Shown here piece after piece: positions 40,295 through 48,038 of a stretch of 64,000 bases of DNA (position 1 is its first letter; each line of letters starts with the position of its first letter). The translations under genes were made by a program, and so were the position numbers. The DNA comes from Micromonospora sp. WMMD1102 (GTDB lineage Bacteria; Actinomycetota; Actinomycetes; Mycobacteriales; Micromonosporaceae), in assembly GCF_029626265.1 (NCBI RefSeq), contig NZ_JARUBN010000001.1, positions 8,249,001 through 8,313,000 of the forward strand, given 5' to 3'. A model generated the notes under the pieces. That model had not been told where the DNA came from, searched no databases, and saw only the letters and a list, made by a program, of their open reading frames with translations.

Positions 40295-40938
40295 CCCAGC
40301 CCCGAACCGCCCGGATCCCCGCCCCGCTCTACGCGGTGGCCGGTGCCGGCGAACTCGCCTACCAGCAGCTGCGCCGGCTGCCCGCCGTGGTCACCGGGCT
40401 CGGCGAGGAGTCGACCCGCTCCGAGCTGCGGGAGAAGGCCGTGACGACCACCGCCGAGCTGCGCGAGAAGGCCGTGCTGACGCTGCGTGGCGCCAACATC
40501 GGCGCGGCGAACCTGCGGCACCGCGCCGCAAAGGGGGAGCTGGACCTCGACCGGCTGCGCGAGGCGACCATCCGCAACGCCGCGGTGGTGGTGGCCGGCG
40601 CCCAGGCCGCGCAGGAGCGGGCCGTGGCCGTCTACGGCGAACTCGTCGCCCGGGGTGAGCGGGTGGTCGGCTCCGGTGTCGTGCAGGCCGCCGACACCGT
40701 GAACGCGGACATCGCCGCCACCGAGGCTCCGGCGGTGACCGCCGCCGGGCAGCCGGCACTGAGCACCACCCCGGCCGAGGTCGTCGAGCAGGTCAAGGAG
40801 CCGGCCGCGGCAGCCGAGGCCACCGGTACGGCCGGGGCCACCGGCACGGCCCCGAGCACCCCGGCGGTGAAGCGCCGCCCGGCGGCGAAGTCGACCCGCC
40901 CGGCCGCCAAGCGCACCCGCCCGGCGACCGAGAAGTAG
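40291..40938 (+). CDS. hbhA: Heparin-binding hemagglutinin-like protein
   Basis: The 215-residue protein has the HbhA layout: a helical N-terminal part (LYAVAGAGELAYQQLRRLPA; STRSELREKAVTTTAELREK; RGANIGAANLRHRAAKGELD), a long coiled-coil middle (LRHRAAKGELDLDRLREATI), and a Lys/Ala/Pro-rich tail (KRRPAAKSTRPAAKRTRPAT). In mycobacteria HbhA is a surface adhesin whose Lys-rich tail binds heparan sulfate; in this organism a cell-envelope or lipid-inclusion role is equally possible. It overlaps the XRE gene by ATGA and ends with a 20-bp hairpin. Confidence 0.88.
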   Translation: MTQPRTARIPAPLYAVAGAGELAYQQLRRLPAVVTGLGEESTRSELREKAVTTTAELREKAVLTLRGANIGAANLRHRAAKGELDLDRLREATIRNAAVVVAGAQAAQERAVAVYGELVARGERVVGSGVVQAADTVNADIAATEAPAVTAAGQPALSTTPAEVVEQVKEPAAAAEATGTAGATGTAPSTPAVKRRPAAKSTRPAAKRTRPATEK

Positions 40939-40954
40939 TTCCCGGCACGACGAG

Positions 40955-41003
40955 ACCGAGCCGGCCCGGCGGCCACCGAGAACGGCCGCCGGGCCGGCTC
41001 GGT
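40955..41003 (+). terminator. 20-bp stem terminator after hbhA
   Basis: ACCGAGCCGGCCCGGCGGCC (40955-40974) pairs exactly with 40984-41003 around a 9-nt loop. It separates hbhA from the DUF2516 gene, which has its own -10 box. Confidence 0.85.
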
Positions 41004-41061
41004 CAGTCGCCGGTGACCTCGGCTGGGTGCGCCAAGTGGCACGCACCCGGGGTCACCGGCA

Positions 41062-41067
41062 TAAGCT
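41062..41067 (+). promoter_or_regulatory. Leaderless -10 box of the DUF2516 gene
   Basis: TAAGCT ends 7 nt before ATG 41075, without a Shine-Dalgarno. Confidence 0.5.
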
Positions 41068-41074
41068 TTCCGCC

Positions 41075-41389
41075 ATGGGCACAGCCGCGCCGCTCTTCTT
41101 CGACGACGTCGTCTTCATCATCAACCTGGTGCTGATCGTCTTCGCCCTCGTGATCCAGGGCGTCGCGCTCGTGCACTGCGTCACCCAACGGTCCGACGCC
41201 TTCCCGGCGATCGGCACCCTCCCCAAGGGAGCCTGGGTCGCCATCCTGGCCGTCTGCCTGGTGCTCACCCTGCTGCTCTACCGGCCGCTCAACCTGTTCG
41301 CGCTGATCGGCATCGCGGCGGCGTTGATCTATCTGCTCGACGTCCGGGTCGGACTTCGTGACCTGACCGACGGCAAAGGCTTCTGGTGA
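41075..41389 (+). CDS. DUF2516 membrane protein (Rv0476-like)
   Basis: The 104-residue protein has two or three hydrophobic helices (VVFIINLVLIVFALVIQGVA; GAWVAILAVCLVLTLLLYRP; LFALIGIAAALIYLLDVRVG) and a short polar end. The family is known next to hbhA in mycobacteria. Its function is unknown. Its stop overlaps the start of the alpha/beta hydrolase (GTGA). Start ATG 41075 follows a leaderless -10 box. Confidence 0.9.
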   Translation: MGTAAPLFFDDVVFIINLVLIVFALVIQGVALVHCVTQRSDAFPAIGTLPKGAWVAILAVCLVLTLLLYRPLNLFALIGIAAALIYLLDVRVGLRDLTDGKGFW

Positions 41390-42273
41390 GAGATTTCCGC
41401 TGGCCACCGCCGCCCGACGGCGGGCCACGGACGTACGGCCCGGGGCCGACCGCGCCGCGCAGCGGCCGGCCGGCACTGCCCGATCCGGAGACCGAGCTGG
41501 TCGCCACGCCGCACGGCGTACGGCTGGAGCGGCTGGTCACCGGCGACGGCGACCCGGTGACGGTCTTCGCGCACGGGCTCGGTACCGGCATCTCCACCAC
41601 CCGGCCGCTGGGCAGCGCGGTGAACGGGCGCAAGATCTTCTTCCAGTTCCGTGGGCACGGCCGCTCGGAGGCGCCCGAGGGCGCGTGGAGCTACGCCGAC
41701 CTGGCCCGCGACCTTCGGGCCGTCGCCGACCTCGGTGGCGCCAGCCGGGCACTCGGGATCAGCCTCGGCGCCGGTGCGCTCTGCCGGCTGCTCTGGGAGA
41801 GCCCCGAGCGCTTCGAGCGGGCGGTCTTCGTGCTGCCGGCCGTACTCGACGAACCCCGTCCGGAGGTGGCCCGGCGGCGGCTCACCGAGCTGCTCGCCGC
41901 GGTACGCGGTGGCGACGCCGCCGAGGTGGCCGAGGCGGTTGCCTTCGAGGTGCCACCGGCGGTGCGGAACACCCCGGCCGGCTGGGCCTACCTGCGGCAG
42001 CGGGTGGACCAGCTGACCCGGGACGGTCTCGCCGCCGGGCTGGCGAATCTGGCCGGTCAGACCGCCGTCCGGCAGCGCTCGGCGCTGGCGGCGGTCACCG
42101 CCCGTACCCTGGTGATCGGCTCTGCCGGCGACGACCTGCATCCGGTCGCGGTCGCCGAGCAGCTCGCCGAGGCGCTGCCGGCGGCGACGCTGCACGTCTA
42201 CGACCGGCCCGGCCTGCTCTGGACACACCGCACCGACCTGCGCGAACGGATCTCCGGCTTCCTCAACGACTGA
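41386..42273 (+). CDS. Alpha/beta fold hydrolase
   Basis: The 295-residue protein begins with a Pro-rich leader (RWPPPPDGGPRTYGPGPTAP) and shows the hydrolase core: TVFAHGLGTGISTTRPL (oxyanion), IFFQFRGHGRSEAPEG, LGISLGAGALCRLLW in place of GxSxG (nucleophile Ser), and the acid/His at IGSAGDDLHPVAVAEQLAEA and GLLWTHRTDLRER. GTG 41386 overlaps the DUF2516 stop. Substrate unknown. The large cap has little similarity to characterised enzymes. Confidence 0.88.
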   Translation: MRDFRWPPPPDGGPRTYGPGPTAPRSGRPALPDPETELVATPHGVRLERLVTGDGDPVTVFAHGLGTGISTTRPLGSAVNGRKIFFQFRGHGRSEAPEGAWSYADLARDLRAVADLGGASRALGISLGAGALCRLLWESPERFERAVFVLPAVLDEPRPEVARRRLTELLAAVRGGDAAEVAEAVAFEVPPAVRNTPAGWAYLRQRVDQLTRDGLAAGLANLAGQTAVRQRSALAAVTARTLVIGSAGDDLHPVAVAEQLAEALPAATLHVYDRPGLLWTHRTDLRERISGFLND

Positions 42274-42354
42274 CCCGGCCGCCCGCTCGGGCGGTGGTCG
42301 ACGGCCGGGTTGGGCGGGTCGCCGGGCGGTGCAGCATCTCCGCTGCCGGGCGGT

Positions 42355-42432
42355 GCACCACCTCGTCGGCCCGGTGGCACCACCTCCTCGGCTCGGTCAC
42401 CACCCCGTCGGCCCGGTGGCACCACCTCGTCG
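42355..42432. repeat. Imperfect tandem repeat in intergenic region
   Basis: About four units of 20-22 bp, each around CACCACCTCGTCGGCCCGGT, fill most of this stretch between the hydrolase and the AlaX gene. Nothing else is seen in the 267-bp gap apart from the dispersed repeat at 42433. Confidence 0.65.
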
Positions 42433-42467
42433 GCAGACTGTCGAGCTGCCCCGGCTGTGCACCCGCC
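42433..42467. repeat. Dispersed 35-nt repeat, copy B
   Basis: This is the second copy of the element at 6444-6478, with identical first 21 and last 11 nt and three different bases between. It directly follows the tandem repeats at 42355. Confidence 0.7.
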
Positions 42468-42526
42468 CGGCGACCTGCGACCGTCGCCCCGGACGCCGGT
42501 ACCCCCGGGACGGGCGCCGGTCGGGG

Positions 42527-42532
42527 TAACGT
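42527..42532 (+). promoter_or_regulatory. Candidate leaderless -10 box of the AlaX gene
   Basis: TAACGT ends 8 nt before ATG 42541; no ribosome site is present. Confidence 0.4.
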
Positions 42533-42540
42533 GGCGGGCT

Positions 42541-43278
42541 ATGGGCGTTTCGCAGCACGGCCGGACACACCGGCTCGACCTCGTCGACCCGACCCTGCGG
42601 GAGTGGGAGTGCACGGTGCTCTCCGCCGACCCGGAGCAGGGGATCGTGCTGGACCGGTCGGCCTTCTATCCGGGCGGCGGCGGCCAGCCGCCGGACCACG
42701 GGGTGCTGCTCTGGCAGGGCGTGCAGACCCGGATCGCCGGCACCCGCAAGGGCGACGACCTCTACCTGATCCCGGCCGAGGGTGACCCGCTGCCGCCGGT
42801 CGGTACGGCGGTGACCGGCGCCGTGGAGGACATCCGGCGCAGCCTGCTGATGCGTACCCACTCCGGGCTGCACGTGCTCTGCGGGGTGGTGTTCCGGGAC
42901 TTCGGCGCCCTGGTCACCGGCGGCAACATGGAACCGGGCGAGGCACGGATGGACTTCAACCTGCCGGAGGTGCCGACCGACTTCAAGGCCCGGCTGGAGG
43001 ACCTGGTCAACACCGAGGTCACCGCCGACCGGGCGGTGGCGGTCAAGGTGCTGCCCCGGGACGAGGCGCTGGCGTTGCCGGACATCATCCGCACCCAGTC
43101 CAACCTGATTCCCGCCGACGAGCAGGAGATCCGGATCGTCGACATCGTCGGGCTGGACGTGCAGGCCGACGGCGGCACGCACGTCGCCTCGACGGCCCAG
43201 ATCGGCAAGGTCCAGGTGGTCAAGGTGGAGAGCAAGGGCCGGGCCAACCGGCGGGTCCGGGTCCGGCTCGTCAACTGA
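42541..43278 (+). CDS. Alanyl-tRNA editing protein (AlaX-like)
   Basis: The 245-residue protein resembles the editing domain of alanyl-tRNA synthetase: RSAFYPGGGGQPPDHGVLLW, the zinc HxxxH RTHSGLHVLCGV, and the second motif LDVQADGGTHVASTAQIG. AlaX proteins hydrolyse Ser-tRNA(Ala) or Gly-tRNA(Ala) in trans. In the usual second motif the residue four before His is Cys (CGGTH); here it is Asp (DGGTH), so zinc binding may differ. ATG 42541 gives the family start. Its 3' end overlaps the convergent nitronate monooxygenase gene by 8 bp. Confidence 0.9.
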   Translation: MGVSQHGRTHRLDLVDPTLREWECTVLSADPEQGIVLDRSAFYPGGGGQPPDHGVLLWQGVQTRIAGTRKGDDLYLIPAEGDPLPPVGTAVTGAVEDIRRSLLMRTHSGLHVLCGVVFRDFGALVTGGNMEPGEARMDFNLPEVPTDFKARLEDLVNTEVTADRAVAVKVLPRDEALALPDIIRTQSNLIPADEQEIRIVDIVGLDVQADGGTHVASTAQIGKVQVVKVESKGRANRRVRVRLVN

Positions 43279-44137
43279 TCCGGGGCGAGCCGGTGCCGGG
43301 CAGACTGGGGCCGGGCGAGTCGGCGCCGGCCGGGTTCGTGCCGGGCCGGTTCAGTATCTCTGCCGCCTGCCGGACCAGAGACTCGACGATGGCTGCGGCC
43401 GGAGCCACGTCGCGGACCGTGCCGGCGCACTGGCCCGCGTACCGGGCGAGTTCGTCCAGCTGTCCGGTCATCCCGGTCACCGGGACGATGTCGGCGTACC
43501 GGAGGTGCTGCCGGCCCTCGGCGTCGGTGGCCAGCACGTCGCCCTCGCCGGGCCGGTCCGGGCCGGCTGGCGAGCCGGCGGCCAGCCAGCGGTCCAGAGT
43601 GGCGTTGCGCAGCACCCGGTGTGGCGCGTCCGGCCAGCCGCCGTCGAAGCAACCCGTGTGTACGGCGTCGCCGGGATCGGCGGCCATCACCGCCCGCCGG
43701 TACTCGTCGTGGCTGCCGGCCTCGGTGGCGGCCACGAAACGGGTGCCGAGCCAGCCGGCCTGGGCGCCGAGGGTGAGTACCGCCGCCAGGCCACGGCCGT
43801 CGGCGATCCCGCCGGCCGCGACCACCGGCAGCGGGTGGACCGCGTCCACCACCGCCGGGACCAGTGCCATCGTGCTCACCTGGCCGCGTACGTGCCCGCC
43901 GGCCTCCCAGCCCTGTGCCACCAGTACGTCGACGCCGGCCTCGGCGGCCTGCCGGGCCTCGGCGACCGAGCCGACGGTGTGCAGGTGCATCGCCCCTGCG
44001 GCCTCGATCGGCCCGTGTACCTCTGCCGGGTCGCCCCAGAACGTGGAGACCACCGGTACGCCCTCGGCCAGGCAGGCCGCGAGGTTGGCCGCGACCGGGA
44101 AGTCCAGCACCAGGTTGACCCCGAACGATCGAAGCAC
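43271..44137 (-). pseudogene. Nitronate monooxygenase, N-terminally truncated
   Basis: The minus strand encodes the rest of an FMN-dependent nitronate monooxygenase: RSFGVNLVLDFPVAANLAAC, GVPVVSTFWGDPAEVHGPI, VAQGWEAGGHVRGQVSTMAL, VVAAGGIADGRGLAAVLTLG and WLGTRFVAATEAGSHDEY. The first 75-90 residues, which normally hold the FMN-binding start of the barrel (including the QAPMGG motif), are missing; upstream the frame reads into unrelated low-complexity Arg/Pro sequence. The best initiation codon is GTG 44137. The divergent HxlR gene begins 70 bp away, suggesting that the 5' end was lost by a rearrangement. A shortened functional protein is unlikely but not excluded. Confidence 0.7.
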
Positions 44138-44207
44138 CAGCGCATGCGCCGAGGGCCGGTGCCGGGTCCGGCCACCGCGCCGGTGCGGGCGGAAGGGCGG
44201 AGCACCG

Positions 44208-44618
44208 ATGACCGGGACGAGCGGAGGCGCACCGAGACCGGGCCGAGCGGTCCGGGGCTCGGCCACCGGCCGACCCCTGATGGCCGCGCTGGACCTGTTC
44301 GGGCGGCGGTGGAGCCTGCGGGTCGTCTGGGAGCTGCACGGCGGGCCGCTCGGCTTCCGGGCGCTGCGGCAGCGCTGCGACTCGATGTCGTCCAGCGTGC
44401 TCCGCCAGCGGCTCGCCGAGCTGCTCGACGCGGAACTGGTGCGCCAGGGGCCGGACAGTGCGTACGCCCTGACCGAACTGGGGCGTGGGGCATACGAGGC
44501 GCTGCGTCCGCTGGTCCGCTGGTCCGAGCGCTGGGCGGCGGAACTCTCGGTGGTCCCGACCGCATCTGCAAATTCTGACGCGGGCTGTCAGGATTCGGTG
44601 CCAGGGTCGGGGTCATGA
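44208..44618 (+). CDS. HxlR family transcriptional regulator
   Basis: The 136-residue protein contains the HxlR winged helix: LMAALDLFGRRWSLRVVWEL, PLGFRALRQRCDSMSSSVLR, QRLAELLDAELVRQGPDSAY and ALTELGRGAYEALRPLVRWS. ATG 44208 follows GGAAGGGCGGAGC. The ATGA overlap with the SDR gene makes them one operon; HxlR proteins commonly control adjacent quinone or aldehyde reductases, so regulation of the SDR is likely (inference). Confidence 0.92.
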   Translation: MTGTSGGAPRPGRAVRGSATGRPLMAALDLFGRRWSLRVVWELHGGPLGFRALRQRCDSMSSSVLRQRLAELLDAELVRQGPDSAYALTELGRGAYEALRPLVRWSERWAAELSVVPTASANSDAGCQDSVPGSGS

Positions 44619-45529
44619 CCGCAGAACTGACCGGAAAGGTCGCGCTCGTCGCCGGGGCCACCCGGGGCGCCGGCCGGCAGATCGCCGTGCAGCTCGGAGC
44701 CGCCGGTGCCACCGTCTACGCCACCGGGCGGAGCACCCGGGACAAACGCTCCGAGGTCGACCGGCCGGAGACCATCGAGGAAACCGCCGAACTGGTCACC
44801 GAGGCCGGCGGCGTCGGGATAGCCGTACAGGTCGACCACCTCGTCCCCGACCAGGTACGCGAACTGGTGGCCCGGATCGACCGGGAACAGGGCCGACTGG
44901 ACGTACTCGTCAACGACGTCTGGGGGGCGGACCGGCTGATCGGCTGGTACAAGCCGATCTGGGAGCAGGACCTGGACGACGGCTTCCGCACGCTGCGACT
45001 CGCCGTACACACGCACATGATCACCAGCCACTTCGCGCTGCCGCTGCTGATCCGCAACCCTGGCGGCCTGGTGGTGGAGGTCGGCGACGGCACCAAGGAC
45101 TACAACGACGAGAACTACCGGCTGTCGGCCTTCTTCGACCTGGCGAAGACCTCGGTGAACCGGCTCGCCTACCTCTGGGCACACGAGCTGAAGGAGTACG
45201 GCGGCACGGCCGTCGCGCTCACTCCGGGCTGGCTGCGCTCGGAGTTCATGCTCGACGAGTTCGGCGTCACCGAGGAGAACTGGCGGGACGCGATCGAGAA
45301 GCAGCCGCACTTCGTCATCTCGGAGACCCCGGTCTTCGTCGGCCGGGCGGTCGCCGCACTCGCCGCCGACCCCGACAAGGCCCGCTGGTCCGGGCAGTCG
45401 CTCTCCAGCGGCCAGCTCGCCAGGGTGTACGGCTTCACCGACGTCGACGGCAGCCAGCCGGACGCCTGGCGGTACATGGTGGAGGTGGAGGCGACCGGCA
45501 AGCCCGCCGACGCCACCGGCTACCGCTGA
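44615..45529 (+). CDS. Short-chain dehydrogenase/reductase family protein with Phe in place of catalytic Tyr
   Basis: The 304-residue Rossmann protein has the cofactor motif LVAGATRGAGRQIAVQLGAA, VNDVWGADRLIGWYKPIW (in place of NNAG) and the segment NYRLSAFFDLAKTSVNRLAY. The usual YxxxK reads Phe174-x-x-x-Lys178 (codon TTC at 45134, one base from TAC). The end GTAVALTPGWLRSEFMLDEF is well kept. Without Tyr the reductase activity may be weak or absent, or the protein may bind NADP in a regulatory role. It overlaps the HxlR gene by ATGA. Confidence 0.9.
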   Translation: MTAELTGKVALVAGATRGAGRQIAVQLGAAGATVYATGRSTRDKRSEVDRPETIEETAELVTEAGGVGIAVQVDHLVPDQVRELVARIDREQGRLDVLVNDVWGADRLIGWYKPIWEQDLDDGFRTLRLAVHTHMITSHFALPLLIRNPGGLVVEVGDGTKDYNDENYRLSAFFDLAKTSVNRLAYLWAHELKEYGGTAVALTPGWLRSEFMLDEFGVTEENWRDAIEKQPHFVISETPVFVGRAVAALAADPDKARWSGQSLSSGQLARVYGFTDVDGSQPDAWRYMVEVEATGKPADATGYR

Positions 45530-45545
45530 CCGGCCGGCGGCCGAC

Positions 45546-46532
45546 CTACCGCTGGTCGGCCCCGTAGAGCCGGCTCAGTTGCCGGGCCGCCGAGGCGAGC
45601 CGGGCCCGCAGCTCCGGCGGCTGGAGCACCTCGACCTCCGGGCCGAGGCTGAGCAGTTGGCCGTACGCGACGTCGGGGGACTCGACGGGCAGCCGGGTGA
45701 CCACCCAACCCTGCCCGTCGGGCTCCCCGACGTTCGCCTCCGCCTCCCGTACGGCGGGCGGCTCGGCGACGAAACGCAGCGCGTACCGGCCGGCGGGGCT
45801 GAGCCGGATCGTGACCTCCTCGCGCAGGATCTCCCGGACGAACCGTTCCGCCTGGCGGGTCCAGTAACCGGCCAGGTCGAACGAGTCGTCCCGGGTGAAC
45901 GTCCGCCCGCCCACGGTCACCCCGGTCATCCGGTCCACCCGGTAGGTGCGGTGGCCACTGCCGACCCGGGCCACCAGATACCAGCCGCCGCCCTTGCACA
46001 CCAGCCCGTACGGCTCGACGGTCCGGGTCGACTCCCGGTCGCCCCGGCGGTAGCCGAACTCGACGGTCCGGTCCTGCCACACCGCCTCGGCCAGCTCGCC
46101 GAGCCCGGCGGGCGGGTCCGTGCTGCGGAACCAGCCCGGCACGTCGAGGTGGAACCGCCGCTCCACCCGGGTCGACGCGTCCCGCAACCCGCTGGGCAGC
46201 GCGGCGAGTACCTTCAGCCGGGCGGTCGCCACCACGTCGGCCAGCCCCATCTCGCCGACCGGGCCGGGCAGCCCGGCGAGGAAGAGCGCGTCGGCCTCGG
46301 TCCGGCTCAGCCCGGTCAGCCGGGTCCGGTAGCCGCCGAGCAGCCGGTAACCGCCGGTCCGGCCCCGGTCGGCGTAGACCGGGATGCCGGCGGCGCCCAG
46401 CGCGAGTACGTCCCGGTAGATCGTGCGTTCCGAAACCTCCAGCTCGCGGGCGAGTTCGGCGCCGGTCATCGACTCGCGGTTCTGCAACAGCAGGACCAGG
46501 GAGATCAGGCGGGCGGCTCGCACGCCTACCAT
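45546..46532 (-). CDS. WYL domain-containing transcriptional regulator
   Basis: The 328-residue protein begins with a DeoR/HTH_11-type helix-turn-helix (ARLISLVLLLQNRESMTGAE, LARELEVSERTIYRDVLALG, AAGIPVYADRGRTGGYRLLG) followed by a WYL domain (VWQDRTVEFGYRRGDRESTR, VEPYGLVCKGGGWYLVARVG, HRTYRVDRMTGVTV) and a WCX extension. WYL proteins sense nucleic acid or small ligands. ATG 46532 is used; GTG 46523 gives the canonical MRAARL-type start and is an alternative. It is convergent with the SDR gene and divergent from the EI24 gene. Confidence 0.9.
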   Translation of the reverse strand: MVGVRAARLISLVLLLQNRESMTGAELARELEVSERTIYRDVLALGAAGIPVYADRGRTGGYRLLGGYRTRLTGLSRTEADALFLAGLPGPVGEMGLADVVATARLKVLAALPSGLRDASTRVERRFHLDVPGWFRSTDPPAGLGELAEAVWQDRTVEFGYRRGDRESTRTVEPYGLVCKGGGWYLVARVGSGHRTYRVDRMTGVTVGGRTFTRDDSFDLAGYWTRQAERFVREILREEVTIRLSPAGRYALRFVAEPPAVREAEANVGEPDGQGWVVTRLPVESPDVAYGQLLSLGPEVEVLQPPELRARLASAARQLSRLYGADQR

Positions 46533-46581
46533 CCTGCCCGGCCGCCCCGATCGTCGTGATGCCGGTGGTGCGCCGGACCGA

Positions 46582-46587
46582 TAGGCT
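46582..46587 (+). promoter_or_regulatory. Candidate leaderless -10 box of the EI24 gene
   Basis: TAGGCT ends 8 nt before GTG 46596; no Shine-Dalgarno. Confidence 0.45.
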
Positions 46588-46595
46588 TGCCGGTC

Positions 46596-47447
46596 GTGCA
46601 GACCGCCATCCCCGTGAAGCCGGGCAGCCGCCGGGTCGGCTCGTTCCTCTCCGAATTCGGCTCCGGTGTCGGGCTGCTGTTCCGGGGACTCGCCGTCTAC
46701 GGCCGCAGCCCGCTGCTGGTACTGCTCGGCATCGTGCCCGCGATGATCTCCGGGGCGCTCTACCTGGCCGGCCTCGGCACACTCGTCTACTTCGCCGACG
46801 AGCTGGCCGCGCTGATCACCCCGTTCGCCGACGACTGGTCCGACGGGCCGCGCCAACTCCTCCGGCTGGTCGCCGGCTTCGCACTGCTCGGCCTGGGCGG
46901 CCTGCTCGGGGTGGTCACCTTCACCGCGATCACGTTGGTGATCGGCGACCCGTTCTACGAGAAGATCTCCGAACGGGTGGAGGAGCGCTTCGGCGGGGTG
47001 CCGGACGAGGTGGAGCTGTCCTTCTGGCGCTCGCTGCGGCGGAGCATCGCCGACGCGGCGCGCCTGCTGGGCCGGTCGGTGCTGTTCGGGATACCGCTCT
47101 TCGTCGCCGGGTTCGTGCCGCTGGTCGGCCAGTTCGTCGTACCCGTGGTCGCCGCGATGGTCGGCGGCTGGTTCCTGGCGATGGGCCTGGTCGGGGTGCC
47201 GTTCCAGCGGCGCGGGCTCCGGCTCGCCCAGCGGCAGCGGGCGCTGCGGGCGCGCCGGCCGCTGACCCTGGGCTTCGGGGTCGCGGTCTTCCTCTGCTTC
47301 CTGATCCCGCTCGGCGCGGTGCTGCTCACCCCGGCCGCGGTGGCCGGCGCCACCCTGCTGGCCCGCCGGACGCTGGACCAGCCCACCGACCGGCACAGTC
47401 GCGCACCCGCGACCAGCACCGGAACAGCCTCTCCCGGGACGGCCTGA
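46596..47447 (+). CDS. EI24/CysZ-like membrane protein
   Basis: The 283-residue protein has four to six membrane segments (LLVLLGIVPAMISGALYLAG; LVAGFALLGLGGLLGVVTFT; LFGIPLFVAGFVPLVGQFVV; LGFGVAVFLCFLIPLGAVLL) and the loop VIGDPFYEKISERVEERFGG typical of the EI24 family, which includes the sulfate permease CysZ. Sulfate transport is possible but not shown. GTG 46596 starts after a leaderless -10 box. The macrodomain gene overlaps by one base (TGATG). Confidence 0.88.
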   Translation: MQTAIPVKPGSRRVGSFLSEFGSGVGLLFRGLAVYGRSPLLVLLGIVPAMISGALYLAGLGTLVYFADELAALITPFADDWSDGPRQLLRLVAGFALLGLGGLLGVVTFTAITLVIGDPFYEKISERVEERFGGVPDEVELSFWRSLRRSIADAARLLGRSVLFGIPLFVAGFVPLVGQFVVPVVAAMVGGWFLAMGLVGVPFQRRGLRLAQRQRALRARRPLTLGFGVAVFLCFLIPLGAVLLTPAAVAGATLLARRTLDQPTDRHSRAPATSTGTASPGTA

Positions 47448-47980
47448 TGGAAATCGAACTGGTCCAGGGCGACATCACCGAGCAGCGGGTGGACGTCGTC
47501 GTCAACGCCGCCAACTCGTCGCTGCTCGGCGGGGGCGGGGTGGACGGCGCCATCCACCGCCGGGGCGGCCCGGCCATCCTCGCCGAGTGCCGGGCGCTGC
47601 GGGCCTCCCACTACGGGCGCGGCCTGCCGACCGGGGCGGCGGTGTCGACCACCGCCGGCAACCTGCCGGCCCGCTGGGTGGTGCACACCGTCGGCCCGGT
47701 CTTCTCGACCGGGGACGACCGGTCGGCACTGCTGCGCAGGTGCTACACCAACAGCCTGGCCGTCGCCGACAACCTGGGCGCGACCTCGGTGGCGTTCCCG
47801 CTGATCTCGTCCGGCATCTACCGGTGGCCGGTCGAGGACGCCCTCCGGCAGGCGTTCACCGCGCTGACCGCCGCCCGCCCGACCAGCGTGCGCACCGTCC
47901 GGCTGGTGCTCTTCGACGCCACCACCGCCGAAACCGCCCACCGGGTACGCCGAGAATTCGACCAGCCACCGCCGAACTGA
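47447..47980 (+). CDS. Macro domain protein (O-acetyl-ADP-ribose deacetylase)
   Basis: The 177-residue protein is a complete macrodomain: EIELVQGDITEQRVDVVVNA, ANSSLLGGGGVDGAIHRRGG, TTAGNLPARWVVHTVGPVFS and VAFPLISSGIYRWPVEDALR. These loops bind ADP-ribose; the AlBD-like pattern with Asn-Ala-Ala-Asn and GGGGVDGAIH is that of YmdB-type deacetylases, which hydrolyse O-acetyl-ADP-ribose and remove mono-ADP-ribose. It is translationally coupled to the EI24 gene by TGATG. Confidence 0.94.
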   Translation: MEIELVQGDITEQRVDVVVNAANSSLLGGGGVDGAIHRRGGPAILAECRALRASHYGRGLPTGAAVSTTAGNLPARWVVHTVGPVFSTGDDRSALLRRCYTNSLAVADNLGATSVAFPLISSGIYRWPVEDALRQAFTALTAARPTSVRTVRLVLFDATTAETAHRVRREFDQPPPN

Positions 47981-48038
47981 CCGCGACGGCGGGGCGGTGG
48001 ACGCCCGCGCCCGCTCAGAGCTGGACGCCCACGCCCAG

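Noticed and set aside
42355..42432. CRISPR-like repeats
   Set aside because: Units are contiguous, imperfect and without unique spacers, and no cas gene is in the window.
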